Positions 50,171 through 59,282 are shown, numbered from the stretch's first letter. The stretch is 64,000 bases of DNA from CAZKJL01 sp964611095 (GCA_964611095.1 CAZSWJ010000001.1:124001-188000); one strand, 5' to 3'. Program-made: numbers and translations. Notes: generated from the letters alone by a model not told the origin.

Positions 50171-50320
50171 CCACGCATCGTACGAGCGTAGATCTTTTTC
50201 GTCCGTGAGAATGCGGGTGAGTGACAGGCTACTGAAGGGGGAGTGCTGGCAAGTCAGTCTACTGCATGAGAGACGTCATTAGTCATTGTTCAATCGGTTT
50301 ACTTCATTCATGATTATTCC

Positions 50321-50932
50321 ATGCCCCACACGCTTCCGACACTGCCCTACACCTACGATGCCCTGGAACCGCATTTCGATGCGCGCACCATGGAGATTCA
50401 CCACACCAAGCACCATCAAGCGTACGTGACGAATTTGAACGCCGCTCTCGATAAACACCCTGCGCTTCACGAGAAGACGGTGGAAGAACTCGTGGCCGAT
50501 TTGGAGATGATCCCCGAGGACATCCGCACCGCCGTACGCAATCACGGCGGGGGACACTTGAACCACTCCATGTTCTGGGAGCTCATTGCGCCGGGAGCCG
50601 GCGGCAAGCCAAGCGGAGCGCTGATGCAAGCCATCGAAAAGACCTTCGGCAGTTTCGAAAAATTCCAAGATCAGTTCGCTGCGGCCGCCGCCGCACGCTT
50701 CGGTTCGGGTTGGGCGTGGCTCATCGTCGACGGAAAATCGCTCGCCATCGTGAGCACGGCGAACCAAGACAACCCCATCACCGACGGCAAGACGCCCATC
50801 CTCGGACTCGATGTCTGGGAGCATGCGTACTACCTCCTGTACCAGAACCGCCGTCCCGATTTCGTGAAAGCATTTTGGAACGTGGTGAACTGGAAAGAGG
50901 TCGAGAAGAGATACCAGGAATCGGTGGCGTAG
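50321..50932 (+). CDS. sodA: Superoxide dismutase (Mn/Fe type)
   Basis: 203 residues, usual length. Metal ligands are H in MEIHHTKHH, H in GGGHLNHSMFW, and D and H in LDVWEHAYYLLYQN. GSGWAWLI and STANQDNPI are family marks and lean to the manganese type. It turns superoxide into oxygen and hydrogen peroxide in the cytoplasm. That such a reduced genome keeps it points to contact with oxygen. It is divergent from the FemAB gene. Confidence 0.97.
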   Translation: MPHTLPTLPYTYDALEPHFDARTMEIHHTKHHQAYVTNLNAALDKHPALHEKTVEELVADLEMIPEDIRTAVRNHGGGHLNHSMFWELIAPGAGGKPSGALMQAIEKTFGSFEKFQDQFAAAAAARFGSGWAWLIVDGKSLAIVSTANQDNPITDGKTPILGLDVWEHAYYLLYQNRRPDFVKAFWNVVNWKEVEKRYQESVA

Positions 50933-50991
50933 CCATTTGCAAGAATTATATTTTCTTGCATAAGGTATGATGGTGCCCATACGATGGGTGC

Positions 50992-51477
50992 ATGAAGCAC
51001 AAGAAAAGAGCCGATCAGGAACGGCTTTCCAATCGCATCGGTAAAGCCGAAGTCAGGCGCATCTCGGCAGCCATTGCCACTGCATTGCAGCTCGATAGCA
51101 GAGCCACGCTCGGTCGTCTTTTGGCGGTTGCCAATGAGAACGGCGCACGCGCGGCTCTGGAAGATGCCGAAAGAGTCGTGCAGGAGACGGTGGCAGGATT
51201 GGTGGACGAATGTGCGGACATGGTTTGTTCACGGGTCCACGTCGAGCGTGCGAAAGTCGTCAGCTCCTTGCAGCGCACGGCATATGCCACGGCCGTTGCC
51301 GCCAAGGACGTTCAGTCCGCTATGCGAGCGGCGGTCGAGTTCCTCATTGCGGCTCCGGGCAATTTGAGGGACATCCAGGGCGAATACAATCCGGGCATGG
51401 CCGCTCCCGAAAACGTTTTCCGGCAAGGGACGGGCGGAGGACATTGGAACAAAAAGAAAGGCAGTACATTCAGTTGA
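50992..51477 (+). CDS. Hypothetical helical protein
   Basis: 161 residues, no family recognised. No signal peptide or membrane segment. Ala-rich and likely helical throughout (RRISAAIATALQLDSRATLG, RAALEDAERVVQETVAGLVD, KVVSSLQRTAYATAVAAKDV), with a polar, basic end (GGGHWNKKKGSTFS). A TATGAT -10 lies at 50966-50971. The leader holds a small hairpin (GCCCAT-ACG-ATGGGT) and a three-codon frame (ATG GGT GCA TGA, 50984-50995) whose stop overlaps the gene start, which might couple or restrain translation. Confidence 0.7.
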   Translation: MKHKKRADQERLSNRIGKAEVRRISAAIATALQLDSRATLGRLLAVANENGARAALEDAERVVQETVAGLVDECADMVCSRVHVERAKVVSSLQRTAYATAVAAKDVQSAMRAAVEFLIAAPGNLRDIQGEYNPGMAAPENVFRQGTGGGHWNKKKGSTFS

Positions 51478-51629
51478 TCGTTTTCCTCGAAAATCCTCTT
51501 TGACAAGCCATATTCAGCCGCTACACTGTGCCTCGTCACAGCGGCTTCCGATTGTGTTCTGAGAGCTGTGCCTAGGTTTGATTGTCGCTTTTTCGTGACA
51601 ATAAAGCCCTGGCGCAGTATTTGTGATGT

Positions 51630-51668
51630 GCAGAGATACTTTCGTACTTCCGCACTTCCGCACTTTCC
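51630..51668. repeat. AAGTACGG-type repeat, single arm upstream of rpoB
   Basis: ACTTTCGT ACTTCCGC ACTTCCGC ACTTTCCC, the pyrimidine-rich arm only, ending 11 bases before the rpoB ATG. No left arm is visible within 100 bases. Confidence 0.7.
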
Positions 51669-51679
51669 CATCCCCCGTT

Positions 51680-54600
51680 ATGGCCTCGAAGCCCAAGAAA
51701 AAAGCAGTCGTGAAGAAAGTCGCCAAAGTGCAAGCCAAGGCGAAGTCTTCTCCGAAGTCCGCCCCCAAAAAGGCCGCGGTCAAACCGAAGTCTCAGATCG
51801 CCAAGAAAATGCTTGTCGCGGATGCTCGCAAGGCCCCCGCCAAGAAGGCCGCTCCCAAGCGTCAGCAGTACACGTACGACGTTCCGGAGGCCATTTTGCC
51901 GCACATCACGGAGTTCAAGCTCTCGGTGTCCGAGCGTGTTCCGCCCTCCCTCAAGGATGTCGGCGAAAGCATGAAGCCCAAGATGACCGTCGCCGGACGC
52001 GTGTTCCTCACGAAGGACGATTCCTTCGAGATGATGCGCTCGCTCATCGACGTGCAGCTCCAGAGCTACAAGTGGTTCCTCACCGAAGGTCTCTCCGAAC
52101 TCCTCAAAGAAGTCAGCCCCATCACGGACTTTTCGAACAAGAAGATGGAACTGAACTTCCTCGGTCACACGTTCGACGCCCCCAAGTACGACCCCGCCAC
52201 CTGCAAGCGCCGCAACCTCAGCTACGAGGCCGCCATGAAGGCTCAGGTCCAGCTCATCAACAAGGAAACCGGTGAAATCAAAGAGCAGGACGTCTTCCTC
52301 GGAAGCATCCCGCTCATGACCGATGCTGGCACGTTCGTCGTCGGCGGCATCGAGCGCGTCGTCGTCTCGCAGCTCGTCCGTTCCCCGGGCGTGTTCTTCT
52401 CGTCCATGCCGGACTTCCCCAAGCACCACGCCGCCAAGATCATCCCGAAGCGCGGTGTGTGGATGGAAATCGAGACCGATCGCCGCGGCATCATCTCCTG
52501 CAAAATCGACCGCAAGCGCAAAATCCCCATCACGCAGCTCCTCCGCATCTTCGGTTACGCCACGGACGCATCCATCCTGGATCTGTTCAAGGACGTCACG
52601 AAGGCCGACAAGGACTACATCCTCGCAACACTCGACAAAGACACGGTCCACTCCGTCGACGAGGCCTACCAGAGCATCTACCGCAAAATCCGCCCCGGCG
52701 ACTTGGCCACGGCCGAGAACGCCAAGCAGCTCATCGACGCGCTCTTCTTCGACTTCAAGAAGTACGACATGGGCAACATCGCACGCTACAAACTGAACCG
52801 CCGCTTCGACCTCGACATTCCGAACGACGAGGCCCACCGCACGTTCCAGGTGTCCGACTTCGTCGGCATCCTCAAGGAGCTCATCCGTCTCAACAACGGC
52901 GAAGGTTCGGCCGATGACATCGACCACCTCTCCAACCGCCGCGTCCGCTCCGTCGGAGAACTCGTGCAGAACAAGTACCGCGTCGGTCTCATGCGCACCG
53001 AGCGCATCATGAAGGACCGTATGACGGTCATGGATCTCGAAACCGTTACGCCAACTCAGCTCATCAACTGTCGTCCGATCACGGCTGCTCTCCGCGAATT
53101 CTTCGCATCCTCGCAGCTCTCCCAATTCATGGATCAGACCAACCCGCTCTCCGAGCTCGCGCACAAGCGTCGTCTCTCGGCCATGGGTCCCGGAGGTTTG
53201 TCCCGTGAACGCGCATCGTTCGACGTTCGCGACGTGCACCCCTCGCACTACGGTCGCATCTGTCCCATCGCCACTCCCGAAGGACCGAACATCGGTCTCG
53301 TCGTTCACTTGGCTTCCTACGCCAAGGTCAACGAATACGGCTTCCTGGAGACGCCGTACTACGAAGTGAAGCACAGCGTCAAAATGGACCCCGATGCTCT
53401 CGTGGGTCGCATCCTCGACGTCACGCTTCGCGACGGCCACAAGGTCATCGCCAAAGAGGGCGACGTCGTGGACACCAAGCAACTCGCATCCAAAATCATC
53501 AGCACGCTCAAGCATGACGGTCAGACCAACGTGCCGGTCCGCGCGTACATCATCCGCAAGGAAATCTACGCCGATGCCGATCGTGAGCGTCACCTCACCG
53601 TCGCCGAAGCGAACAGCGAGCTCAACTCGAATGACGAGTTCTTGCTGACCCGCGTCCACGCACGCAAGCACGGCGAACCCGTGTTGGCTCACGTCCGCGA
53701 CGTCACGCACGTCGACATTTCGCCCAAGCAGATCCTCTCCGTGTCCACGTCACTCATCCCGTTCTTGGAACACGACGACAACACGCGCGCATCCATGGGA
53801 ACGAACATGCAACGCCAGGCCGTACCGCTCATCCGTCCCCACTCTCCGCTCGTCGGAACGGGTGTGGAAAGCATCGCCGCCCGCGCATCGGGACACGTCG
53901 TTCTCGCTCACGAAGACGGTGAAGTCCTCTCCGTCGACGCCCGCGAAATCGTCGTGATGTACCACTCGGGCAAGAAGATGACGCACCAGCTCGACAACTT
54001 CGTCCGCAGCAACCAGGGAACGTGTTTCAACATGCGTCCTTTGGTACAGACCGGACAGAAAGTGAAGAACGGCGACGTGCTCGCCGACGGTTCGTCCGTC
54101 CAAGGCGGAGAGCTCGCTCTCGGCCAGAACCTCCTCGTGGCATACATGCCCTGGGGCGGCTACAACTTCGAAGATGCCATCATCATTTCGGACCGCGTCG
54201 TGGAGCAGGGTCACTTCGACTCCATCCACATCGAGTCCTACATCACGGACGTCCGCGACACCAAGCTCGGTTCCGAGACGGTGACCCGCGACATCCCGAA
54301 CGTCGGTGAAGCCAAGCTCAAAGATCTCGACACCGACGGTATCGTTCGTCTCGGTGCCACGGTCCACGAAGGCGACATCCTCGTCGGCAAAATCACGCCG
54401 AAGGGTGAGACCGAACTCACGCCGGAGGAACGCATTCTCCAGGCCATCTTCGGTGACAAAGCCAAAGATGTGAAAGACAGCTCGCTCCGCCTCCCCGGAG
54501 GCGCCGGAGGCAAGGTCGTCGACGTTCACGTCTTCGATCGCGCCGAGGGCGACGAGCTCCCGACCGGTGTCATCAAGCAGATCAAAGTGTTCGTCGCTCA

Positions 54601-55567
54601 GACCCGCAAAGTGCAGGTGGGTGACAAGATGGCCGGTCGCCACGGAAACAAGGGTGTCATCGCGCGCATCGTCGCCAAGGAAGACATGCCGTTCCTCGCG
54701 GACGGTCGTTACGTCGACATCATCCTCAACCCGCTCGGTGTGTCCTCTCGTATGAACATCGGACAGGTGCTCGAGACGCACTTGGGTTGGGCCTGTGAAG
54801 TGCTCGGATTCAAGATCGCAACGCCCGCTCTCAACGGTATTCCCACGGACACGATCGTCGACTTCTTGAAGCTCGCCAAGCTCCCGGACACGGGCAAATT
54901 GCAGCTCATCGACGGCCGCACGGGTGAACCGTTCGCCAACGAAACCACGGTCGGACTGGTGTACATGCTCAAGCTGCTCCACCTCGTGGAAGACAAGATC
55001 CACGCTCGTTCCGTCGGTCCGTACTCTCTCGTCACGCAGCAGCCTCTCGGAGGAAAAGCTCAACACGGTGGTCAGCGTTTCGGAGAAATGGAAGTGTGGG
55101 CACTCGAAGCATACGGTGCCGCACACGTGCTCCAGGAAATGCTCACCATCAAGTCCGATGACGTGGTCGGCCGCTCCAAGGCGTACGAGTCCATCGTCAA
55201 AGGTGAGCCCATCAAGAAACCGTCCACTCCCGAATCGTTCAACGTTCTCGTCAAAGAATTGCAGGCTCTCGGTCTCAAGGTCGATCTCCTGAAATTCTCC
55301 GACGAAGTTCCGGCTCAAGCTCCCGTCGTCAAACTCGAGGAAGGCGAAGCCGAAGTCGTGAAGCTCAAGACCCGCTTCGATGAAGAGCAGGAGAGCGAGG
55401 ATCTCATCCCCGCCACGGACAAAATCTCCGACCTCGACATCGAGGAAGAGGATCCTGAAGCCATCAAAAAGGGCATTGAAGAAGGCGTACTCGACCCCGA
55501 AGAGGGCGGCGCCACGGCCAAAACCGAGATGAAAGAGGCCGTCGACAAGGACGAAGACAAGGAATAA
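51680..55567 (+). CDS. rpoB: RNA polymerase beta subunit
   Basis: 1295 residues. The body has the landmarks of bacterial beta: RSPGVFFSS, the rifampicin region with SQLSQFMDQTNPLSELAHKR, LSAMGPGGLSRERASFDVRD, SHYGRICPIATPEGPNIGLV, the GYNFEDAIIISDRVV stretch and GGKAQHGGQRFGEMEVWALE near the end. Two additions are unusual: an N-terminal tail of about 65 residues almost entirely Lys/Ala/Pro (KPKKKAVVKKVAKVQAKAKS), and an acidic C-terminal tail of about 75 residues. The ATG at 51680 is used; one at 51623 would add sequence made of repeat DNA. A terminator follows directly and rpoC is not downstream, unlike in nearly all bacteria. No ribosomal protein genes (rplJL) precede it either. Confidence 0.97.
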   Translation: MASKPKKKAVVKKVAKVQAKAKSSPKSAPKKAAVKPKSQIAKKMLVADARKAPAKKAAPKRQQYTYDVPEAILPHITEFKLSVSERVPPSLKDVGESMKPKMTVAGRVFLTKDDSFEMMRSLIDVQLQSYKWFLTEGLSELLKEVSPITDFSNKKMELNFLGHTFDAPKYDPATCKRRNLSYEAAMKAQVQLINKETGEIKEQDVFLGSIPLMTDAGTFVVGGIERVVVSQLVRSPGVFFSSMPDFPKHHAAKIIPKRGVWMEIETDRRGIISCKIDRKRKIPITQLLRIFGYATDASILDLFKDVTKADKDYILATLDKDTVHSVDEAYQSIYRKIRPGDLATAENAKQLIDALFFDFKKYDMGNIARYKLNRRFDLDIPNDEAHRTFQVSDFVGILKELIRLNNGEGSADDIDHLSNRRVRSVGELVQNKYRVGLMRTERIMKDRMTVMDLETVTPTQLINCRPITAALREFFASSQLSQFMDQTNPLSELAHKRRLSAMGPGGLSRERASFDVRDVHPSHYGRICPIATPEGPNIGLVVHLASYAKVNEYGFLETPYYEVKHSVKMDPDALVGRILDVTLRDGHKVIAKEGDVVDTKQLASKIISTLKHDGQTNVPVRAYIIRKEIYADADRERHLTVAEANSELNSNDEFLLTRVHARKHGEPVLAHVRDVTHVDISPKQILSVSTSLIPFLEHDDNTRASMGTNMQRQAVPLIRPHSPLVGTGVESIAARASGHVVLAHEDGEVLSVDAREIVVMYHSGKKMTHQLDNFVRSNQGTCFNMRPLVQTGQKVKNGDVLADGSSVQGGELALGQNLLVAYMPWGGYNFEDAIIISDRVVEQGHFDSIHIESYITDVRDTKLGSETVTRDIPNVGEAKLKDLDTDGIVRLGATVHEGDILVGKITPKGETELTPEERILQAIFGDKAKDVKDSSLRLPGGAGGKVVDVHVFDRAEGDELPTGVIKQIKVFVAQTRKVQVGDKMAGRHGNKGVIARIVAKEDMPFLADGRYVDIILNPLGVSSRMNIGQVLETHLGWACEVLGFKIATPALNGIPTDTIVDFLKLAKLPDTGKLQLIDGRTGEPFANETTVGLVYMLKLLHLVEDKIHARSVGPYSLVTQQPLGGKAQHGGQRFGEMEVWALEAYGAAHVLQEMLTIKSDDVVGRSKAYESIVKGEPIKKPSTPESFNVLVKELQALGLKVDLLKFSDEVPAQAPVVKLEEGEAEVVKLKTRFDEEQESEDLIPATDKISDLDIEEEDPEAIKKGIEEGVLDPEEGGATAKTEMKEAVDKDEDKE

Positions 55568-55588
55568 TTCGATCGAAAAACGAGGAAA

Positions 55589-55617
55589 CCGGGTGCCCTG
55601 GCGGCATCCGGTTTTTT
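55589..55617 (+). terminator. Intrinsic terminator of rpoB
   Basis: CCGGGTGCC (55589-55597), loop CTGGC, GGCATCCGG (55603-55611), six Ts. One G-U pair in a nine-base stem. Confidence 0.92.
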
Positions 55618-55666
55618 CGTATCCTCTGGCCGTTTTCCCGTACTACTAATTTCGTCTCTTTTCTTC

Positions 55667-55694
55667 TTGACCGTGTCCGTTCAACCGCTAAAAT
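55667..55694 (+). promoter_or_regulatory. rRNA promoter
   Basis: TTGACC (55667-55672), 16-base spacer, TAAAAT (55689-55694). The start point near 55701 gives a leader of about 295 bases before mature 23S rRNA. Confidence 0.75.
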
Positions 55695-55757
55695 CCTTCG
55701 GCACTATGCATGTTTCCCGCACGTATCCGTAGCATCAATGCCCCTCAACGGGCCGTG

Positions 55758-55792
55758 GTTCTACGGGTGCGCGCGAGCCGCCCGTTTTTTTT
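55758..55792 (+). terminator. Terminator-like hairpin in the rRNA leader
   Basis: ACGGG ... CCCGT enclosing a GC-rich stretch, followed directly by eight Ts. Placed between the promoter and 23S, it could attenuate transcription unless an antitermination complex forms. Confidence 0.55.
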
Positions 55793-55908
55793 GCTCCAAC
55801 GTGGAGCAAACAGGGTGTCACGTTGCACGCCGTGCTCATTTGCACCATCGGCTGATGAAGAATTTCAATCATGATTCAATTGTTTAACGGCCGTGACGGA
55901 CGGTACGT

Positions 55909-55949
55909 GTCTACGTACTGCCCGCATCATGGTACGTGAACAGCACAAT
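55909..55949 (+). other. 23S rRNA processing stem, 5' arm
   Basis: Complementary to 60012-60049 over nearly 40 bases with few mismatches; both arms contain a CGTGAACAGCACA-like / TGTGCTGTTCATG-like core. Flanking stems of this sort are cut by RNase III to release pre-23S RNA. Confidence 0.85.
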
Positions 55950-56567
55950 TTCACTTCCTTGTTACGCCGCAAGGCGTAGTAAGAAGTCTCGAATATTAAA
56001 TGTTACTCAACGCATCACATGGATGCCTCGACTCTCTATTCCGATGAAGGACGTGGCCAGCTGCGATATGCTTCGGTCAGCCGCTAGGCAGGCGCTACCA
56101 GCCGAAGATTTCCGAATGGGGAAACCCCATGGGTGGAATGACCCATGATCACCACGCAAGTGGTTGAAGGTATACTCCGCGAACTGAAACATCTAAGTAG
56201 CGGGGGAAAAGAAATCAATTACGAGATTGCCTTAGTAGTGGCGAGCGAACAGGCAATAGCCCAAACCCATAAGCTTGCTTATGGGGGTTGTAGGACCTCT
56301 ATAAACCGATTGCACAACCGTAGACGAACGACCTGGAACGGTCGGCCAAAGACGGTGATAGCCCAGTAGTCGAAACGCGAGTGCACGGCAGAGGATTCCT
56401 GAGTAAGGTCGGACACGTGAAATCCGGCCCGAATCCGGGTGGACCACCATCCAAGGCTAAACAGATAGGGAGATCAATAGCGGATAGTACCGTGAGGGAA
56501 AGGTGAAAAGCACCCCGAAAGGGGGATGAAATAGTTTCTGAAATGTGATGCGAACAACGAGTTGGAG

Positions 56568-56695
56568 CCCCTACCACCATGCTCTCAAAGTATGGCGGAA
56601 GCTCAATCAAAGAATCGGTACGGTTTTCATGTTATTAGGCACATGAAGATTGACTCTGATTCTTGAATTTCCACCAGAGAGTAGGGTGGTAGGGG
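56568..56695 (+). other. Enlarged helix 25 of 23S rRNA
   Basis: CCCCTACCACC (56568-56578) pairs with GGTGGTAGGGG (56685-56695). Inside, GGCGGAA and AAGAATC find partners TTTCCACC and GATTCTT. The helix is about 100 bases longer than in E. coli and forms one long hairpin, not an intron. Confidence 0.75.
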
Positions 56696-58114
56696 TGACA
56701 GCATTCCTTTTGCCTAATGAGCCAACGACTTAGTTCTCAGCGGTGTGGCTAAGGCAGTTTCCTAGCCGAAGCCGGAGCGAAAGCGAGTCCGAATAGGGCG
56801 TTTTATCGCTGGGACTAGACCCGAAACCGGGTGAGCTACCCATGGGCAGGATGAAGGCTACCGAAAGGTAGCTGGAGGTCCGCACCATAATGTATCGCAA
56901 GACATTGGGATGACCTGTGGGTTGGAGTGAAAAGCTTACCGAACCCGGAGATAGCTGGTTCTCCTCGAAATGTTTTTTGGAACAGCCTCGTAATATACGA
57001 TAGGGGGTAGAGCTACTGTTTCGACAAGGGGGTCTTCTAGGCCTACCGAGTCCTGACAAACTCCGAATACCTATCTTTTACAGTTACGGGAGTGAGACAG
57101 TGACAGCGAAGTGCCATTGTCGAGAGGGCAACAGCCCAGATCGTTTGCTAAGGTCCCCAAGAACAGTTAAGTATATCAAAGGAAGTGGTATCGCATAAAC
57201 AACCAGGAGGTTTGCTTAGAAGCAGCCATCCTTTAAAGAAAGCGTAACAGCTCACTGGTCGATTGCGATGCCGCGCCGAAAATTTACGGGATTAAACTGT
57301 TCACCGACGCAGCGAGTGCGTAGAACCTGAGGGTTCTATGCGCAGTAGAGGAGCGTTCTATTCAGCAATGAAGCCCGACTGTAAGGTCGAGTGGAGCGGA
57401 TAGAAGTGAGACTGTTGGCATGAGTAACCACAAGGCAGGTGAAAACCCTGCCCGCCGAATTCCCAAGGTTTCCCACGCAACGTCGATCGGCGTGGGGTTA
57501 GTCGGTCCTAAGGTGAGGCTGAAAAGCGTAGCCGATGGACAGCAGGTCAATATTCCTGCACCTTGCACAGATCGCCCAAGAGAGTAGTTTGAGAGCCTTA
57601 TTGGCCTCTGGTCCACGCAAGTGGACCATGTCGACGAGGAAGGATGACTACGATCTAAGAAAGGCGTGACGGAGACGGAACACCAGAGCGTCTATATTGA
57701 CTGGACGTGGAAAGCACGAAGCGTTGAGAGCCGGAGGCAAATCCCCGGTTTGAGCAAAGTGTCGACCTATTACCCCTCTTTGAGGGCTGAGTCTGAGTGT
57801 TTCGGCTTCCAAGAAAACCGTCGTTCTGAGAGATGTGCAAGACCGTACCGCAAACCAACACTGGTGGGATGGTCGAGTAGACCAAGGCGATCGGGACAAC
57901 TTGCGTTAAGGAACTCTGCAAAAAAGCGTCCGTAACTTCGGGATAAGGACTGCCCTGCGCAAGCGGGGCCGCAGCGAAAGGTGTCCCTGCGACTGTTTAC
58001 CAAAAACACAGGTCCCTGCTAAGCCGTAAGGCGATGTATAGGGGCTGATGCCTGGCCAGTGCTAGAAGGTCACGTGAGGGGGTGTATGCCTCCGATCTAA
58101 GCCCTAGCGAACGC

Positions 58115-58161
<47 letters not shown>

Positions 58162-58866
58162 GGTCGGTTAACGACACTTGCCCGAATCACGAGCAATCGT
58201 GAGCACTAAGGAACTCGCTGTGTATGGTACGTCACTCAAGATTCATCTTGAGTTGCTTCGGCCGTAAGGCGCGAAGCGGACATAGATTTAGCAAAATCAT
58301 CTTTCAATCGAGAAGAACGTCTTCTCGTTTCAGTTCCATGACAGAAATCCGTCGAAAGTACCGAATTAGTGATACAACGTAGCTATTTGCTGGAACATCC
58401 GAGTATGAAGCGGTACGACTTCGGTCGTGAAAATCCGTCTTCTGCGGACAATCAGCAGGAAATCTTATTCATTCATTTCATTCCCATGCGCTTAGCATCA
58501 GATTCACTTCGAGAACTGGAGGAACGATTCGGCAAAGATCCTCAACATGCCGATGATCTTCTCAGGCTCCGATTGGAAATGAGCGGAATGGAGCAAGCCG
58601 GGATCGGTGATCCCGAATTGGTGCTTCGGCACTTGGATGACTTCAGAGCTCGCGTCAGTGGCTCCGCAGAACTATAAGAGCTCCTCAGAGACTGCACGCT
58701 ACGCATCCCGCATCCGCGGGATGATGATACAGTCCGATCCCTGCAGCGATGCAGGGTGGCGGGAATTCGTCCGCCTCTAAAACAAGCGCCGCCGATGTGG
58801 CGGAGGTATGTGCGCCTTGGCCTTTGAGCCAAGGACGTCGGTTAACCACCGACGGGAACCTCAATG
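58162..58866 (+). mobile_element. Group I intron in 23S rRNA (after E. coli position about 1951)
   Basis: The insertion splits CTTGTCGGGT from AAGTTCCGACC. The upstream exon ends in U and the insertion ends in G, as in group I introns. The internal guide GCCCGA (58180-58185) pairs with the last six exon bases TCGGGT, leaving a U-G pair at the splice site (P1). The core signature CAGAGACTGCACG (58687-58699) and ACAGTCC (58729-58735) gives P7 (GACT/AGTC), with a P8 hairpin CATCCCG/CGGGATG between them. An ORF of 102 codons sits upstream of the core part. The insertion is 705 bases long. Confidence 0.9.
58369..58677 (+). CDS. Intron-encoded protein of unknown family
   Basis: 102 residues from a GTG at 58369, or 90 from the ATG at 58405 (MKRYDFGRENPSSADNQQEI). 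It is acidic, with a likely beta stretch (EILFIHFIPMRL) followed by helices (LRELEERFGKDPQHADDLL, MEQAGIGDPELVLRHLDDF). None of the homing endonuclease signatures (LAGLIDADG, GIY-YIG, HNH, His-Cys) is visible. Two stops, TAG TGA, lie directly before the GTG. Location inside a self-splicing intron suggests a maturase-like or mobility role, or a passenger gene; the sequence does not decide. It may be a degenerated endonuclease, but its normal codon pattern and intact frame speak for a functional protein. Confidence 0.65.
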   Translation: MIQRSYLLEHPSMKRYDFGRENPSSADNQQEILFIHFIPMRLASDSLRELEERFGKDPQHADDLLRLRLEMSGMEQAGIGDPELVLRHLDDFRARVSGSAEL

Positions 58867-59139
58867 AAGTTCCGACCCGCACGAATGGTATCACGGTGGG
58901 GGTACTGTCTCGACGCAAGGCCCGGTGAAATTGCAGACCAGGTAAAAATGCCTGGTGAATCACGGTAGGACGAAAAGACCCTATGAAGCTTTACTGTAGG
59001 CTGGCATTGTGCCATTGGTTTACGTGCGCAGGATAGGTGGGACCCTTTGAAGCGGTTGCTTTGGCAGCCGTGGAGGGGCCGTTGAGATACCACCCTCGTG
59101 TTCCGATGTCACTCACCTACGGTGTTAGAAGAGTTTTTC

Positions 59140-59282
59140 GTCAGATTTCTTCGTTCGTTTGCTGTCCCCTTGTGGGCGAGTAGCGGCGAGCGGGTAGCGG
59201 TTAGCATTTTTTGCTACGCGCTAACCGCTACCTTCTATCCGCCTCTCTGAGGTCGTGCAACGATGCGAAAATCTGATACGAA
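59140..59282 (+). other. Insertion in the helix 79 region of 23S rRNA
   Basis: A base stem TCAGATTT/AAATCTGA (near 59140 and 59270) with an inner TTCG/CGAA pair carries in its loop a full GCGGGTA-type inverted repeat. E. coli has a short hairpin at this point (about positions 2200-2223). Confidence 0.75.
59174..59243. repeat. GCGGGTA-type long inverted repeat inside 23S rRNA (copy 7)
   Basis: Left arm GCGGGCGAGTA-like units (GCGAGTA GCGGCGA GCGGGTA GCGGTTA GC), loop ATTTTTT, right arm GCTACGCGCTAACCGCTACC and TATCCGC. It has the same words and polarity as the intergenic copies. Confidence 0.85.

Larger units (their letters stand above)
55568..55994. other. Intergenic region: rpoB terminator, rRNA promoter and leader
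   Basis: Contains, in order, the rpoB terminator, a promoter (55667-55694), a terminator-like hairpin with eight Ts, a TGCTCC/GGAGCA inverted repeat (about 55790-55806), and the 5' arm of the 23S processing stem (55909-55949). No 16S rRNA, tRNA or protein gene is present. Confidence 0.8.

Noticed and set aside
50984..50995. Three-codon frame before the 50992 gene as an upstream regulatory ORF
   Set aside because: Suggestive overlap of its stop with the start codon, but too short to support on sequence alone; noted in the gene entry.
51572..55318. Two long minus-strand frames opposite rpoB
   Set aside because: Shadow frames of a conserved gene with strong codon bias; no domain content.
56007..58009. 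Short protein-like frames within 23S rRNA outside the intron
   Set aside because: They cover conserved rRNA helices; only the frame inside the intron (58369-58677) lies in non-rRNA sequence.
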